DNA from: Impatiens glandulifera
Lineage: Eukaryota; Streptophyta; Magnoliopsida; Ericales; Balsaminaceae
DNA length: 64,000 bases
Direction of reading: 5' to 3'
Assembly (NCBI RefSeq): GCF_907164915.1
Contig: NC_061869.1
Location: 44,513,771 to 44,577,770, forward strand
The notes under the pieces are model-generated. The model saw nothing but the letters and a program-made list of their open reading frames with translations. It had not been told where the DNA came from and ran no database searches. Position numbers and translations under genes: made by a program. Below, in pieces: positions 1-11,884 of this stretch; positions within the stretch are counted from its first letter, which is position 1; the number at the start of each line of letters is the position of its first letter.

Positions 1-1720
1 GTATAAGAAGAAGACTTTGTCATCTTAATTGGTGATCGTTAGGCTACTATGTAGATCGCACGATTGATCACGCGCCAACAAATATCAGACCAAAAAACTA
101 ACGAGCTAACGGACAACAACATTTCGCAAACCCATCTTTTTCGCTAGCATCGTCTATGACGCGACTCACTAATTGAACGAAAAATTTTGAAATTCCAACT
201 TTGCTTAGACTCAATTAGTTGACGAACGAGAAGAAGCTTCGTGAATTTGAGAAATAGAATATCCGATCCCAATTGACGAAACATTCGAGAGGCTTTGTGG
301 CGGAGGGTATATTTTGAGCTGGAAGAAAAAGAGGGAAAAGTTGGATTTCGATTCAGTATAAATTTAGGGATATGATGATTGTAAAAAGGGTTAGCAACTT
401 AATAGGGGATCCTAGTGCAAGATCCTGAACATTAGGAGACCGGAACATTAAGATTCTGAAGATTCTGGCCTAGCTAATAGTTTCATTAATTGTCTAGGAA
501 TATGCTCTATGTATTTGTAAGTCTTAATTCATAGCCTATGTACTAATTGTTGTTTCATTTCATTTCGAGTTAGCTAAGTTCATACAACTTCTATAGTTGT
601 TTATTTCTTTAATTTATTTTTGCGAATCAACTATATATGTCTTTATCAAACTTTTTGATGAATGAAATAGACCAATTCACTCAAAATAGGAACATCATAA
701 ATCAATCTGAAAATCCTAGAATTGTCAGATCATTGTCTTAGAACTTCAGCACAAGAGTGATTGTCCGAAAAGGTCTAAAAAATGATTTATGATCTATTGG
801 AAGAAGAATTGGACTACTATAATTAGGTTGAGATAGAATTTGAGAACATAAGAAATATATTACCAAAATATAATTATACATAACAGTCGGGTGTTATTGA
901 TGAAGAATGTGTTTAGGTTCATTAAAGAAGTTCTAAATTGAAGCCTTGAATCATTATTTCACTTTTCCAGATAGGATTATAATTCTCCGACCACGCTTCG
1001 ATGAGGGTCTTCCTAGTTGAATGGTGACTTCAGGCCCTCTTAGACAAATTCTAAATGTCCCAAGGGTCTTTCTATTACATTAATTTTTAGTTTAGAGGTT
1101 TAGAACAAAAATGAACTTTCGGCTTATTGTCAAAGAAAAGATACTCGAAGATGAAAACGGTCGCCCCTACACCATTTGTGATTGAGAAGAGCGACAAAAG
1201 TTTGAACAAGGATTTGCATTTCAACCATGAATAAGGAAATCCGGCCTTAAATTTTGACCGAAAATAGATTTCCCGGTGTGCGGGTTTCAACCGAAGAAAA
1301 TAAGAAATAAAGGAGAGCGTCAGGGGAATCGAACTCTTACCTAAGCCTCTTTAACTTTGACCCAAACCAAGTTTCCAAGCTTTCCCGAAGCTGCTCTATT
1401 TCCCTGATCTCGACCCTAACCTTCCGAACCTCTTGCAGCCTTCAAATCATGACCAATCCTGGCCCGAACCTCCATAACTTTTAGATCACACAAAGCCTAG
1501 CATCATACCTAATACCAAGCTTATCTCATGTCTTGTTTTCTTTTAACTTTGATTCTTGAATCATGTTTTACGTTTGAAAGCTTAAACAATCTTATAAAAT
1601 TCCAAAATAAAAATAAGAAATGGATTAAAATATTTTTCTTCATAATTTTGCAAATTATTTGGATTTTAGGGCTCGTTTGAGATAATATTTTTGTATTTTT
1701 CTAAATATTTTGAGGGTATA
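1..1720. other. Unassigned non-coding flank
   Basis: No ORF with recognisable homology and no RNA gene was seen. Base composition is less AT-biased than the 10-13 kb region. A C-rich stretch around 1330-1500 could be old retroelement sequence, but I could not place it in a family. It ends where the left LTR of the minus-strand copia element begins. Confidence 0.4.
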
Positions 1721-2851
1721 GGTTAGGATTGGTGTTGACAATAAAGACGGGGTCTGACTATTGTGAACAACTTATGACTTTCAATTCGATGTTAACTCTG
1801 TTAGAAGTTAAAATTTGTTTATGTTCTTCACAAATCTTCAAAAACTCTTGAACAAGTTCAACTGCAGAATAGTTTGTTGGATTTGAAATATCAGACAGAT
1901 GAATGCAATCAACAGAAGGTAAAGAACACATGGAGTTTTATGGATGTTCGGAGATAAAACTTCTACGTCACCCCTTCTTCTCAACAGGAAGGATATTCAC
2001 TAGAAGACTTTTATTTGTATATAACACACTACACAAAATCAGAAACTACAAGACTTAACAACTGACTGCTTCTGAACTTCTAGCTAACTCTCTGTTGAAC
2101 AGAACAACCTCTGTTCAACTTACAACACTGAAATTTCACACACAAAGAACAGTAAACGAATTACAGAGTAATCACAAAGTGAGTAGTTAATTCACTCTTG
2201 AGCTTGAGAGAGATTTAAACAATCAGATAGCAAGAGCAAATGTGAACTTGAGATCGCAAGGGAGCTTAATTCTGGACGTCTATTCGGAAAGCGTCTGATC
2301 ACGCACGTCTATAGACATTTAGCATAAGTCTGGACGGCGTCTGATCATGCACATCTACAGACTCTTAGCATAAGTCTAGACGGTGTCTAATCACGCACGA
2401 CTATAGACGCTTATCATAAGTCTGGACGGCGTCTGATCACGCACGTCTACAGACGATTAGCATAAGTGTGGACGACGTCTAATCACGCACATCTACAGAC
2501 GCTTAGCGTAAGTCTGGACGACGTCTGATCACGCACGTCTATAGACGTTTTACATAAGTTTGGAAGGCGTCTAACTCTTAACATAAGTATGGATGACGTC
2601 TGATCACGCACGTCTATAGACGTTTTGCATAAGTTTGGAAGGCGTCTAACGCTTAGCATAAGTCTGGAAGGCGTCTAATCACGCACGTCTATAGATGCTT
2701 CAGACGTCTGCCTTACATATAAACGTCTAACCAGGCTTAATTTGCAAGTTGCTTAAGCACAACACATCCAATACATTTTTCTTTAGACCACTGATCTAAT
2801 TAGTCCGATTGAGACTTCTGTCTACACACGTCTGTCCAAACACCTTAATCA
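1721..2851 (-). repeat. Left (3') LTR of the minus-strand copia element
   Basis: It matches 8704-9260 over roughly its first 550 bp (shared GACTATTGTGAACAACTTAT and GCAATCAACAGAAGGTAAAG). Its outer end reads GG where the other copy has TG, so the terminal dinucleotide is mutated. The inner end is placed at the A of TTAATCA, directly next to the polypurine tract. Unlike its partner it carries a 46-bp tandem array at about 2270-2705. Confidence 0.75.
2270..2705. repeat. 46-47 bp tandem repeat array inside the left LTR
   Basis: About nine degenerate copies of a 46-47 bp unit built on GTCTGATCACGCACGTCTA, then a variable AGACGNTTAGC and ATAAGTCTGGACGGC. Copies differ by point changes and a few short deletions (around 2565-2590 and 2640-2665). 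The partner LTR at 8704 has unrelated sequence at this point, so the array expanded or was acquired in one LTR only. Confidence 0.85.
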
Positions 2852-2879
2852 ATAAGTTTCCCCCTCAATTTGTGCATGT

Positions 2880-4060
2880 TTAATTAACTAAAATTAATTT
2901 AAGTCTATAAGACCCAAAACATTTCTAAAGTAAGAAAACTTAGTCTCGGGGAGTGGCTTCATGAACACGTCTGCCACATGTTGATCTGTTGGAATATATT
3001 CTAGACGAATATGCTTCTAACTGACATGCTCCCAGAGTGCAACATTGTGTTATATGTGATCTCTATGGCACTAGTGTAGTCGTAGAAAGTCGGTGACTCG
3101 TCCACCTCAATGTCGTAGTCCCTCAACTGTTGTTGAACCCACAAGAGCTAAGAGCAGTAGCTACATGCAGCAAGGTACTCAGCCTCCGATGTAGACGTGG
3201 CGACAGACGTCTGTTTCTTGCTAAACCAAGAGATCTAACGATCACCAAGGAACTAGCAAGTCCCACTAGTGCTTTTCCTATCAATCTTACAGCCTGCATA
3301 GTCTGCATCAGAATAACTAATTAAATTGAAACTGGAATCTTTTGGATACTACAGTCCCACATTTTGAGTTCCATTTAGATGCTTCAAAATACGCTTAGCA
3401 GCAATATAGTGAGATTGTTTAGGGTTAGCCTGAAATCTTCTGCATAAGCTGACGGCAAACATGATCTATGGCCGGCTAGCAGTTAGGTAGAGTAGAGAAT
3501 CGATGATCCCTCTATAAGAAGTAATGTCGACACTTTGGCCATCCTCATACTTGTCGAGCTTGCTGGAAGAGTTCATTAGAGTAGATGCAACTGAGCAGTT
3601 TTCCATTCCAAACTTCTTTAGCAGCTCCCTAGTGCACTTGGCATAATTGATGAATATATCATCTTCAAGTTGAAGAACTTAAAAACTAAGAAAGAAAGAA
3701 ATTCTCCCATCATACTCATCTTGAATTTGTCCTACATCAACTTAGAGAATTGCTCATATAATTTGGGGTTAATTGAAGAAAATATGATATCATCAACATA
3801 TACTTTAACAAGAAAAATTTGATAATCTTTAACAAATCTAATAGAGTTTTATCTACTGTGACAATTACAAATTCATGATCAAATAAAAACTTTGTTAAAG
3901 TATCATACCAAGCTCTAAGAGCTTGTTTAAGACCATAGAAATATTTGTCAAGTTTAAAAACATGATTAGGTAATAAGTGATCTTGAAAGTCAGGAGGCTG
4001 TTCAACATACACATCCTCATTTAAAATTCCATTTAAAAATGCACTTTTCACATACATTTG
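2880..4060 (-). pseudogene. copia RNase H and reverse transcriptase remnant
   Basis: On the minus strand this stretch encodes the end of pol. A fragment at 4057-3737 reads [20 protein letters not shown] and then [16 protein letters not shown], which is the RT segment that precedes the YVDD site in copia elements. Farther along, toward 2900, come pieces matching the RNase H end (a QHVADVF-like motif and the terminal KFSYFRN-like segment). Several stops and frame changes interrupt it. Only about 100 bp separate the end of pol from the LTR, so this relative has no accessory genes. Confidence 0.8.
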
Positions 4061-5985
4061 ATAAACTTTAAAATTTTTGAATGATGCATAAGCTAGGAAG
4101 ATTTTGATTGCTTCAAGTCTAGAAATAAGGGTGAATGACTCCTCAAAGTCAATTCCTTCCTATTGTCTATAGCCTTGAGCTATTAATTGGGCTTTGTTTC
4201 TCACAACCATGCCATCTTCACTAAGCTTGTTTCAGAAAACCCATTTGGTTCCAATAACCGATTGATTAGTCGGCCTTGGAGTCAGATGCCACACTTTATT
4301 TCTTTAAAATTGATTAAACTCCTCTTACATGGCATTGATCCAATATGGGTCAAGCAATGCTTCATTGATTTTCTTTGGCTCAATTTGAGAAATAAAGGCG
4401 GAGTTTTCCATTTCAACCAGTAATTGGTGTCTGGTCCTAATAGGAGCATTAAGATTACCAATTATTAATTCAGGTGGATGATTTCTGTTCCATTTGAAGT
4501 TTGGTCCTAGAGGATCAGACGTTTGGTCAGACAGTCCCGCGACGTCCGAACTGTCAGCCGTCTACTGACTTGTATTTTGGACGTCTAGTTGACTCTCAAC
4601 CGGATCAGTCATCTGATCAAATGAGTATATCATGTTGACCATAGCTTCATCATCACTATTAGATTCAAGACTTGTCACTTTTATTCTGATAGCAATTTCA
4701 ATGATCTCAATAGAGTTACTTAAACAAATTTATTACAAATAATATGATAGGATTCGTCAACAGTTAGTGTTCGATTATTAAACACTCTATAAGCTTTACT
4801 AACTATGAAGTAGCCTAGCATGATTCCAACATCTGCTTTAGCATCAAAAGCAGTCAAATGAGTTTTCCCATTATTGTAAATAAAACACTTACACCCGAAA
4901 ATTCGAAAGTATGAAACTTTAGGAATTCTTACATAAAAGAGTTCATAAAGTGTTTTGCTAAAGTGTTTATTAATCATTGACCGATTTTGAGTATAGCAAA
5001 CTATTCTTATGGCTTCTGCTCATAACTTCTGAGAGACACCTGAGTTGGCTAACATAGATCTCACTGCTTCCTTTAGTGTTCTGACTCTCTTCTCAGTAAC
5101 ACCATTTTTTTTGGAATTATGGCACTAGATAACTCATGTCTAATACTAAACTCCTCGAGGTAAGAAGATAGACGTCTATTGGCGAACTCGGTTCCTCGAT
5201 CATTTCTAATTTTGATGATGCTTAAAGATTTTTCGTTTTGAAGTCTTCTAAGGATATTTATCAAATTTTCAGCAGTCTGATCCTTAGAAGGTAGAAATAT
5301 AACCCAAATAAATATTGAAAAATCATCAATTATGACCAGAGTGAATATTATTCCTCCTAAGTTGTTTAATGGAATTGGACCGAACAGGTCCATGTGCAAT
5401 AGTTCTAGGCATCGGTTGGATTGAGATTTCTCTTACTCTTAAAAGTTGATCTGACCTGTTTTCCCAACTAGCAAGAAGGACAGACCTTGTCCTTTGAAAA
5501 CTTCAATTTAGGTAAGCCATAAACTAAATCATGTGAACAAATATTGTTAATAGTTTTAAAATTAAGATGATTTAATCTCTTATGCCATAGCCAGTTTTGA
5601 TCATTTTTGGTTATTATGCATACAGAATTAGATATCTTATTTTTGCAGTTCATTTTGTAAGAATTTCCTACTTTGCTTCCGGTCAACAGGATGATACCCT
5701 ACTGATCTTTAACCAGACATGCATGAGTTTGAAAATCAACAGTAAATCCATTGTCACACAATTGGCTTATACTAATCAAGTTATAACAAAGGTTCTCAAC
5801 AAGTAGCACGTCATTGATGGTGAGGTTACCATGGATAATATTACCCTTACCCACGGTCTTACCCTGGTTGTTATCACCAAAGTGATATTAGGCCTAGTGC
5901 ACTTCGTTATTGCAGTTAGAAGTCGTCTATCACCGGTCATGTGTCTAGAGTAGCCATTGTCCAGATACCAAACGGATTCTTCCAA
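4061..5985 (-). pseudogene. copia protease and integrase remnant
   Basis: Reading the minus strand: 5985-5776 has WYLDNGYSRHMTG, the copia aspartic protease site with DSG changed to DNG. 5686-5468 has the GAG-pre-integrase zinc motif ([13 protein letters not shown] ... CPSC). 5399-5073 carries the integrase core (HMDLFGP, then IRNDRGTEFANRR and a disrupted C-terminal part). 4977-4720 has the downstream segment (YFRIFGCKCFIYNNGK). Frame breaks separate the blocks. The order and sequence match the intact pol at 36451-39675. Confidence 0.85.
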
Positions 5986-6041
5986 GCAGTTGACTTGTTG
6001 TACCTATAAATAAACATATTTACAACTTTTGGTACCCACAT

Positions 6042-7510
6042 TCAATTGTGTCCTCGGTTAATCAGTCCTTTGGGAATCCATATTTGAGTAATCTTGATGG
6101 ATTTCTCATGTTGTGTTGTGATTAGTGCATATGATTTAGGCTTAGCAGACGTCTTCCTGCTAGTAGTTGTTCCATTAACCTTAGAGGATAGTTTTTGTTT
6201 AAAGCTCCTTGACTTCTTGTCAGGTTTTGATTTTCCAAACTTTATGATTGCTCCCTTTCTGGGATTCAGCCAGCTTTCAGTTGGCTTTACATAAATAATC
6301 TCATCCTTTAATGTTAAATTCTCACAGCTTAGATTAGTTCCTTTATCAGTTAAACTACCCTTGACAAAGTTTATTGCCTTAAGCTTGTCTTTCGTCGGGT
6401 TTAACATTTTGTTAGACTTGTCTAGGCTAGCATTGTCAAATCCTAAACCGGATTTGTATCCAGTAGGCCTCAGTAGACTAATCTGCTATCTGACTGCATC
6501 TCTAAACCTTGTACAAAAACTGACCACATAAGTCAAACGTTGGTTTTTAGAAGAAAGAGTTTGAACCTTTTCATTGAGCTTCTCATTCTCAGATGAGAGC
6601 TAGGTCATTTTGTTTTCAAAAGCTTTTGGTTCAGAAGTTTGAGATGAAGAGATGTTAACAGGTTTATTTTTCAATCTCATCTCATTAAGAGAATCTGACA
6701 ACATCTTATACTCAATGACCATGTCATTAAGTGTAGTAGTTATGTCATCTCTTGTAAACTCTTTAGAGGAGAAGTCAAGTTCCTCAGATTCTTCCTCTAC
6801 GATGAAGTATGTAACGTTTTCATCATCGATGTCGCTGGATGATGAATCATCTAAGTCTCTTTGGGCCCACTTGGCTTTGCTATCGGCAGCCATGAGAGCC
6901 TTCAACTCTTTCTTGTTCTTCTTCTCATCCTTTCTCTTGTCATCACGCTTTGGCTTCTGCATTCCTCTTTGAAGTGTCTTAGTTTATAACAGTTAAAATA
7001 TTTCAAGTTAGCCTTATAATTACTCTTATCATTATCATTATTATTTGAAGAACTTGAGTTAGGATTGCTCTTCTTCATGAATTTGCCGAATTTCTTCACG
7101 AAGAGAGTCATGGCGTCGCTGCAAATCTGCTCGACAACAGTCTTCGCAATAGTGGAAGCAGGTGGCTCCTCATCAGTCACCAGCTCCTTGGTGGAGATAG
7201 AAGATGTGGAATGCTTCTCTTCGTTCCTAGAGTTTATCTTAAACTCATAGGCCTTCAGATCGACTAGCAAATCATAGAGCTCCATCATGTTAAAGTCTTT
7301 AGACTCTCTCATCGTCATTGTCTTAATATTCCATTCTCTGGGAAGAGCATGCATGACTTTGATCGCAACCTCTCTATTGCTGTAAGTCTTGGTCAAAGTG
7401 AAGAGAGTAGTGATAATTTTACTAAATCTCTCATCGAATTCAGTCATCGTCTCTCCAGGACGCATCTTGATGTTATCGAACTGTTGTGTGGAAACCATAA
7501 GTTTCTTTTC
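6042..7510 (-). pseudogene. copia gag remnant, 3' part
   Basis: The minus-strand frames at 7549-6902, 6962-6600 and 6407-6042 together form the gag C-terminal two thirds. They include the MVSTQQFDNIKMRPGE segment (compare MVSTQKYENIMMKPGE in the large element), a zinc knuckle beginning CYKLRHFKEEC that has lost its first cysteine, and an acidic segment. Gag ends at a TGA (6042-6044) directly before ATGTGGGTACC, the same stop and context as in the large element. The first residues of the longest frame come from the inserted solo LTR and are not gag. Confidence 0.8.
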
Positions 7511-8326
7511 TGTTAGAAAATTAAAATAAGTTAAGTTTAAACCGGCCAAACTACTTAATCAGCTTCAAACTCTTTGTGCAGGTACAACTCAAGCCGCACC
7601 GGACCGGTTGAGACTTTCTGTTAAGATGATCCGGACATAATCAAGTAAATCGGATTGACTTCAAGTAAACTGGTTTGTCTCTCCTCACCGGATCGGCTGA
7701 AAACAAAACCATATGAAGCATCATTTCCGGATAGCTCAATATATCGAAGATCTTAAGGCCAACGGGAAAATTATTCAAAGTGATGAAATCTGTGAAGATG
7801 ACGTAATGAGGATTTCTTGGAAATGCACAGAAGAAAGATCCGATATAAAGCATGAGGGAAATCTAATCATTGCAGATCTTAACCAAATGCACAAACAACC
7901 CTCATGGTATAGGCGGCTACCCTCGTGCATGGCTGCCACATGTACAAAAAGCAAGGTTACCTACTCTAGCCGGTTCGGCTGACCAATCAATGGATGAGAG
8001 AGAAATATGACCGTTATCATATTCTCTATATAAAGGAAGCCAAGAGCACTAGAAGAAACAACACGCGCAAACCGAACCGGCTTTCTCTCCACCTTAACTA
8101 ACTTCTCCTAATACCTTCCAAACTGAATCGTGTACGTTGCTTCAGATTGAAACAGACATTTCCGCCTTTGAACTCGGTTCAAGAGTCTGTGACAATCTGT
8201 GTAGTGTTAAGAGCGGTTCTAGTATTTAACCGGATTAGTACTAGTGTGTTGCGTGTTGTTGTTGTAAGCGATCTACCTTTAGCCGGACCCCGGTCCCCTA
8301 TCGGCGATCCCGATCCTAACATTTTC
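7506..8326 (+). mobile_element. Solo LTR (7511-8321) with TSD TTTTC, inserted in gag
   Basis: An 811-bp sequence begins TGTTAGAAAATTAAAATAAG and ends GATCCTAACA. It is bounded by TTTTC at 7506-7510 and 8322-8326, a perfect 5-bp target duplication. It matches the LTRs of the large copia element (33341-34556), most clearly in the last 180 bp, for example TTCAAGAGTCTGTGACA and the CCGATCCTAACA-type end. It is shorter and diverged. A TATA box (CTATATAAAGG) lies near 8024. No internal region is present, so it is a recombination product that interrupts the minus-strand gag. Confidence 0.9.
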
Positions 8327-8647
8327 TTTTGTTTTCTCATTGCCCTCACATAGTTGAGCTAGCCTCTCCTAGATTTCTTTGGTTGAAGTGCATGAGATTA
8401 TCTTGTTGAACATTTTATCATCCAATGTCTTGTAGAGAATGTCTTTCGCCATGTTGTCAAGGTTGTTCTTCCTCTTATCTTCACTGGTCCATTCAGATCT
8501 CAGCTTCTCAATCTTTATCGGACTATTGGTGATGACATGACACATGTCATCATATATGGAAGATAGATGAGTTTGCACTCTCACCTTCCAACCGTTGTAG
8601 TTTTCCTTAGAGAACATGGGAACCTTATTGATGACAGCCATATACAT
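8327..8647 (-). pseudogene. copia gag remnant, N-terminal part
   Basis: The minus-strand frame from 8647 encodes a copia gag start (PMFSKENYNGWKVRVQTHL) and later IEKLRSEWTSEDKRKNNLDN, which parallels IRINKEADQWSNEDRRRSNL in the large element. It meets a TAG after TSTKEI, in a context where the relative has no tryptophan codon loss, and then the solo LTR insertion. Downstream gag resumes at about 7510. Confidence 0.85.
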
Positions 8648-8691
8648 GATTTAGGAATTTGTGATTGATGCTTGAGAATAGAAAGCAAGGG

Positions 8692-8703
8692 TCTAATACC
8701 ACA
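8692..8703 (-). promoter_or_regulatory. Primer-binding site of the minus-strand copia element
   Basis: The minus strand reads TGGTATTAGACC next to the right LTR. It matches the initiator tRNA-Met 3' end complement used by plant copia elements (TGGTATCAGAGC) with a few changes. It fixes the orientation of the element and the inner edge of the 5' LTR at 8704. Confidence 0.75.
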
Positions 8704-9740
8704 TGTTAGGCTCGGTTTTGACAATAGAGACGGGGGTCTGACTATTGTGAACAACTTATTACTTTCGATTCGATGTTAACTCTGTTAGAAGTTAAAATTT
8801 GTTTCTAATCATCAGAAACTCTTGAACAAGTTCAAGTGCGGAACAATTTGTTGGATTTGAAGCGTTAGCCAGATGAATGCAATCAACAGAAGGTAAAGAA
8901 CACATGGAGTTTTATGGATGTTCGAAGATAAAACTCCTACGTCATCCCTTCTTCCTCAACAGGAATGATATTTACTAGAAGACTTTGATTTGAATAGAAA
9001 ACACTACATAAACCCAGTTAGAAACCACAAGACTTAACAATTGCATACTTCTAAACTTCTAGCTAACTCTCTATTGAACAGAACAACCTCTGTTCAACTT
9101 ACAACATTGAAATTTCACACAAAAAACAGTAGACGAATTATATAGTAATAACACAATGAGTAGTTAATTCACTCTTGAGCTTGAGAGAGATTTAAGAAAT
9201 CAGATAGCAAGAGCAAATGTGAACTTGAGATCGCAAGGGAGCTTAAGCAAGATATGATCGAGAGAGAGAGCTAGAGATGAAGAATTAGAGAGATTCGTTC
9301 TTGTCCTTGAGCTTCTATTTATACTTAAAGAGAAGCAACGGTCGAATCTTCTTTATGGACACGTGTCATGTGTTCGTTGAACGACCGCCAATAGTACAAT
9401 AGTACAGCAGATTGTGAGCATTGTGATTGTGGCCGTACAAGACTAATAGTGCACCGAATATCCTCTAATATTGTGTTGTACTAGAGAGATACAACGTGGA
9501 TAATTTGAATGATAAACGCATATGTGTCAGTCTTTCATTTGTCGAGATCAGCTGGCTTGTCAGACTGTTGGTAACAAACACAGCAAACGAGCTGAGTAGA
9601 GAAATAGACGCTCCTTCGGAAATCTGGTCAAGTCAGAAGACGTCTAACTACACTTCTTCATTAGACTAAGTCTACAGAAAAAGTTAGATGGCGTCTAACT
9701 ACGCTTCTTCATTAGACTACATCTGAAGAAGTTAGAAGAG
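8704..9740 (-). repeat. Right (5') LTR of the minus-strand copia element
   Basis: It starts TGTTAGGCTCGG next to the primer-binding site and matches the left LTR for about 550 bp, up to GATCGCAAGGGAGCTTAA. Beyond that it carries sequence absent from the left copy, including short inverted pieces around GACGTCTAACTAC (9640-9730). The outer end is not certain. Confidence 0.65.
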
Positions 9741-11853
9741 TTAAGTAAATATGGCGAGATTAAAAAGCTTAAATATTTGTGACAATTTTGCAGATCAAAT
9801 GGTAAAAGACTTTTACGTCAATAATTTTTCTTAATTACAGTTTTTTTAGATATTATTACATAAAAAACAGCATTATGCAAGTTTGCAACATCTATGTCCA
9901 AGCAAGTAAGAACATACAACAAATTTACTAAATAATTTGAGTGGATGCTTGATAATTTTCATTGACTTTATATAAATAATATTAATATTTTTTTATTAAT
10001 ATAATTATAAACTTTTTTATAATGAATTATGAGTATGACCAATTTCTCATAAATGATAAACTTTCATGATGAAGACATATATAGTCAATGCGAGAAGAAT
10101 ATATACAACTGTTGTGCCTATTATAACAATATGCATCTCAAAAATGTTGATAGTTAATGAATTTATATTATTTTTTACTCTTCAAAATCAAATCTTTTCA
10201 TTACTAATATCATAAAAGTTAACACAAAAGTCTAACTACTTTCACGTCGAAACTCCTAAAAATTGAATTAAGGGTAATAAATACACTTTTCCATTATTAT
10301 TTTAAAAATAATTTATATACATTTTATGGTTTCACGACGAATTATCCTAAGAAGTAATTCTGAAGATAAATTGTTCAAACTAAAAATTGAGTTATCTAAT
10401 AAAATTTTGTCATTTTAACTTATATATTAAATTATTCTTTATTCGTTTTAAAATTTGTTTGACATTATGCACATATTTATTTTTAATATGCTAAATTATA
10501 ATATATTTTGGTCAACAAATAATGTTTTTGACATTTTTATCTAAAATTGATTATAATATTCATTATCTCCTAATAATTATCATATTATTTTTTAAATAAT
10601 TTTAGCATATTTTTTAAATCTTCAAACACGGGTTAGTGAAGAATCCATACAAATATTTATACATTTTATAGTTAATGACGAATTACCCTAAAATGTAATT
10701 GTGAGATGAATTGTCCAACATAAACGTTAAGTCATTTAATAAAATATTGTCATTTTAATTTATATATTAAATTATTTTTTATTCCTTTTAAAATTTGTTT
10801 GACATTATACACTTATTTTTTTAATATGCTAAATTATAATATCTTTTAAGTCAACAAATAAAATTTTTAATATTTTTGTATCTAAAATTGATCATAACAC
10901 TCATTATCCTCTATTAATGATCATAATACTCATTATTTCCATGGATTCTTCCCTAAAAAATATACTCATTATTTTCTAATTTTGTAGTTATTTGTTTATT
11001 TTAATTATGAGAATGTTTATTTTAATATGTTGTCTAAATTTTTTTTGATTATTTTCAATTAAAATTTTTATTTATGTTTACACATAAATTCAACTTTATT
11101 ATAAATTCGATGAGTTGGTTTGAATAAGATTACTAGACAGAAATTGATTAAATTTATGAATAAATATGAAATAAAATGGTTGATTAGTAATAAAAAAAAG
11201 TTAAAATTTTGAGTAGAATGTTGGATAAAAAATAGTCTTAATAGGTAAGGGAACTAATATTAATATTTTTTAAATAAAAAATTAAATAATTTCATTTTAA
11301 AAATTATTAATATTATTTTTCTTTCAAATATATTTAACTTATTTTTTTTTTTGTATTTTCATATTCATAATTTAAAATTATTATATATATATGTCCATAA
11401 AATATAATAAATATGTAATATATATTATTAAATAATAAAATAAAAAAAAAGATATATTTTGACATATTTTAAATTGTTAATAAAAAAATTATTATTTTAA
11501 TTTATAGTTGTATTATATATGTATAATTTTACACAAAGTATTATACTATAAAATTGTTTTTATTATATAAAAATAATAATTAATGTTATTATTTAATATA
11601 ATATTAATAATTAAATATATATATATATATTAATATATTATTAAATAAAAAAATCATAAAAATAAATTTAAAAAAAGTAAAAATAACTTAAGATAAATTA
11701 ATAAAAATATTTTAAAATTATATATGTTTAAAAATATTTTTAATTAATTATGTTAAGTTTTATAATGATTAAGAAAATTTGAGACTTATTTATTATTATA
11801 AAAATATAAATTGAAACTCTATATATTTAATAATTAATTAATTATATTATTTT

Positions 11854-11884
<31 letters not shown>

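Larger units (their letters stand above)
1721..9740 (-). mobile_element. Decayed Ty1/copia retrotransposon, minus strand
   Basis: Two related direct repeats bound this element: left LTR 1721-2851, right LTR from 8704 to about 9740. Between them, reading the minus strand, lie gag (8647 to about 6042), protease, integrase, reverse transcriptase and RNase H, ending near 2900. The primer-binding site reads TGGTATTAGACC on the minus strand (8692-8703), and a purine tract (GAGGGGGAAAC) lies just inside the left LTR at about 2854-2868. The coding frame is broken by many stops and shifts, so it cannot be active. Gag and pol are clearly related to the large copia element at 33341-50000, for example the shared segment around KGLIN at the gag end and the WYLD protease motif. 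The right boundary is approximate because the LTRs diverge past the first 550 bp, and I found no target duplication. Confidence 0.85.
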
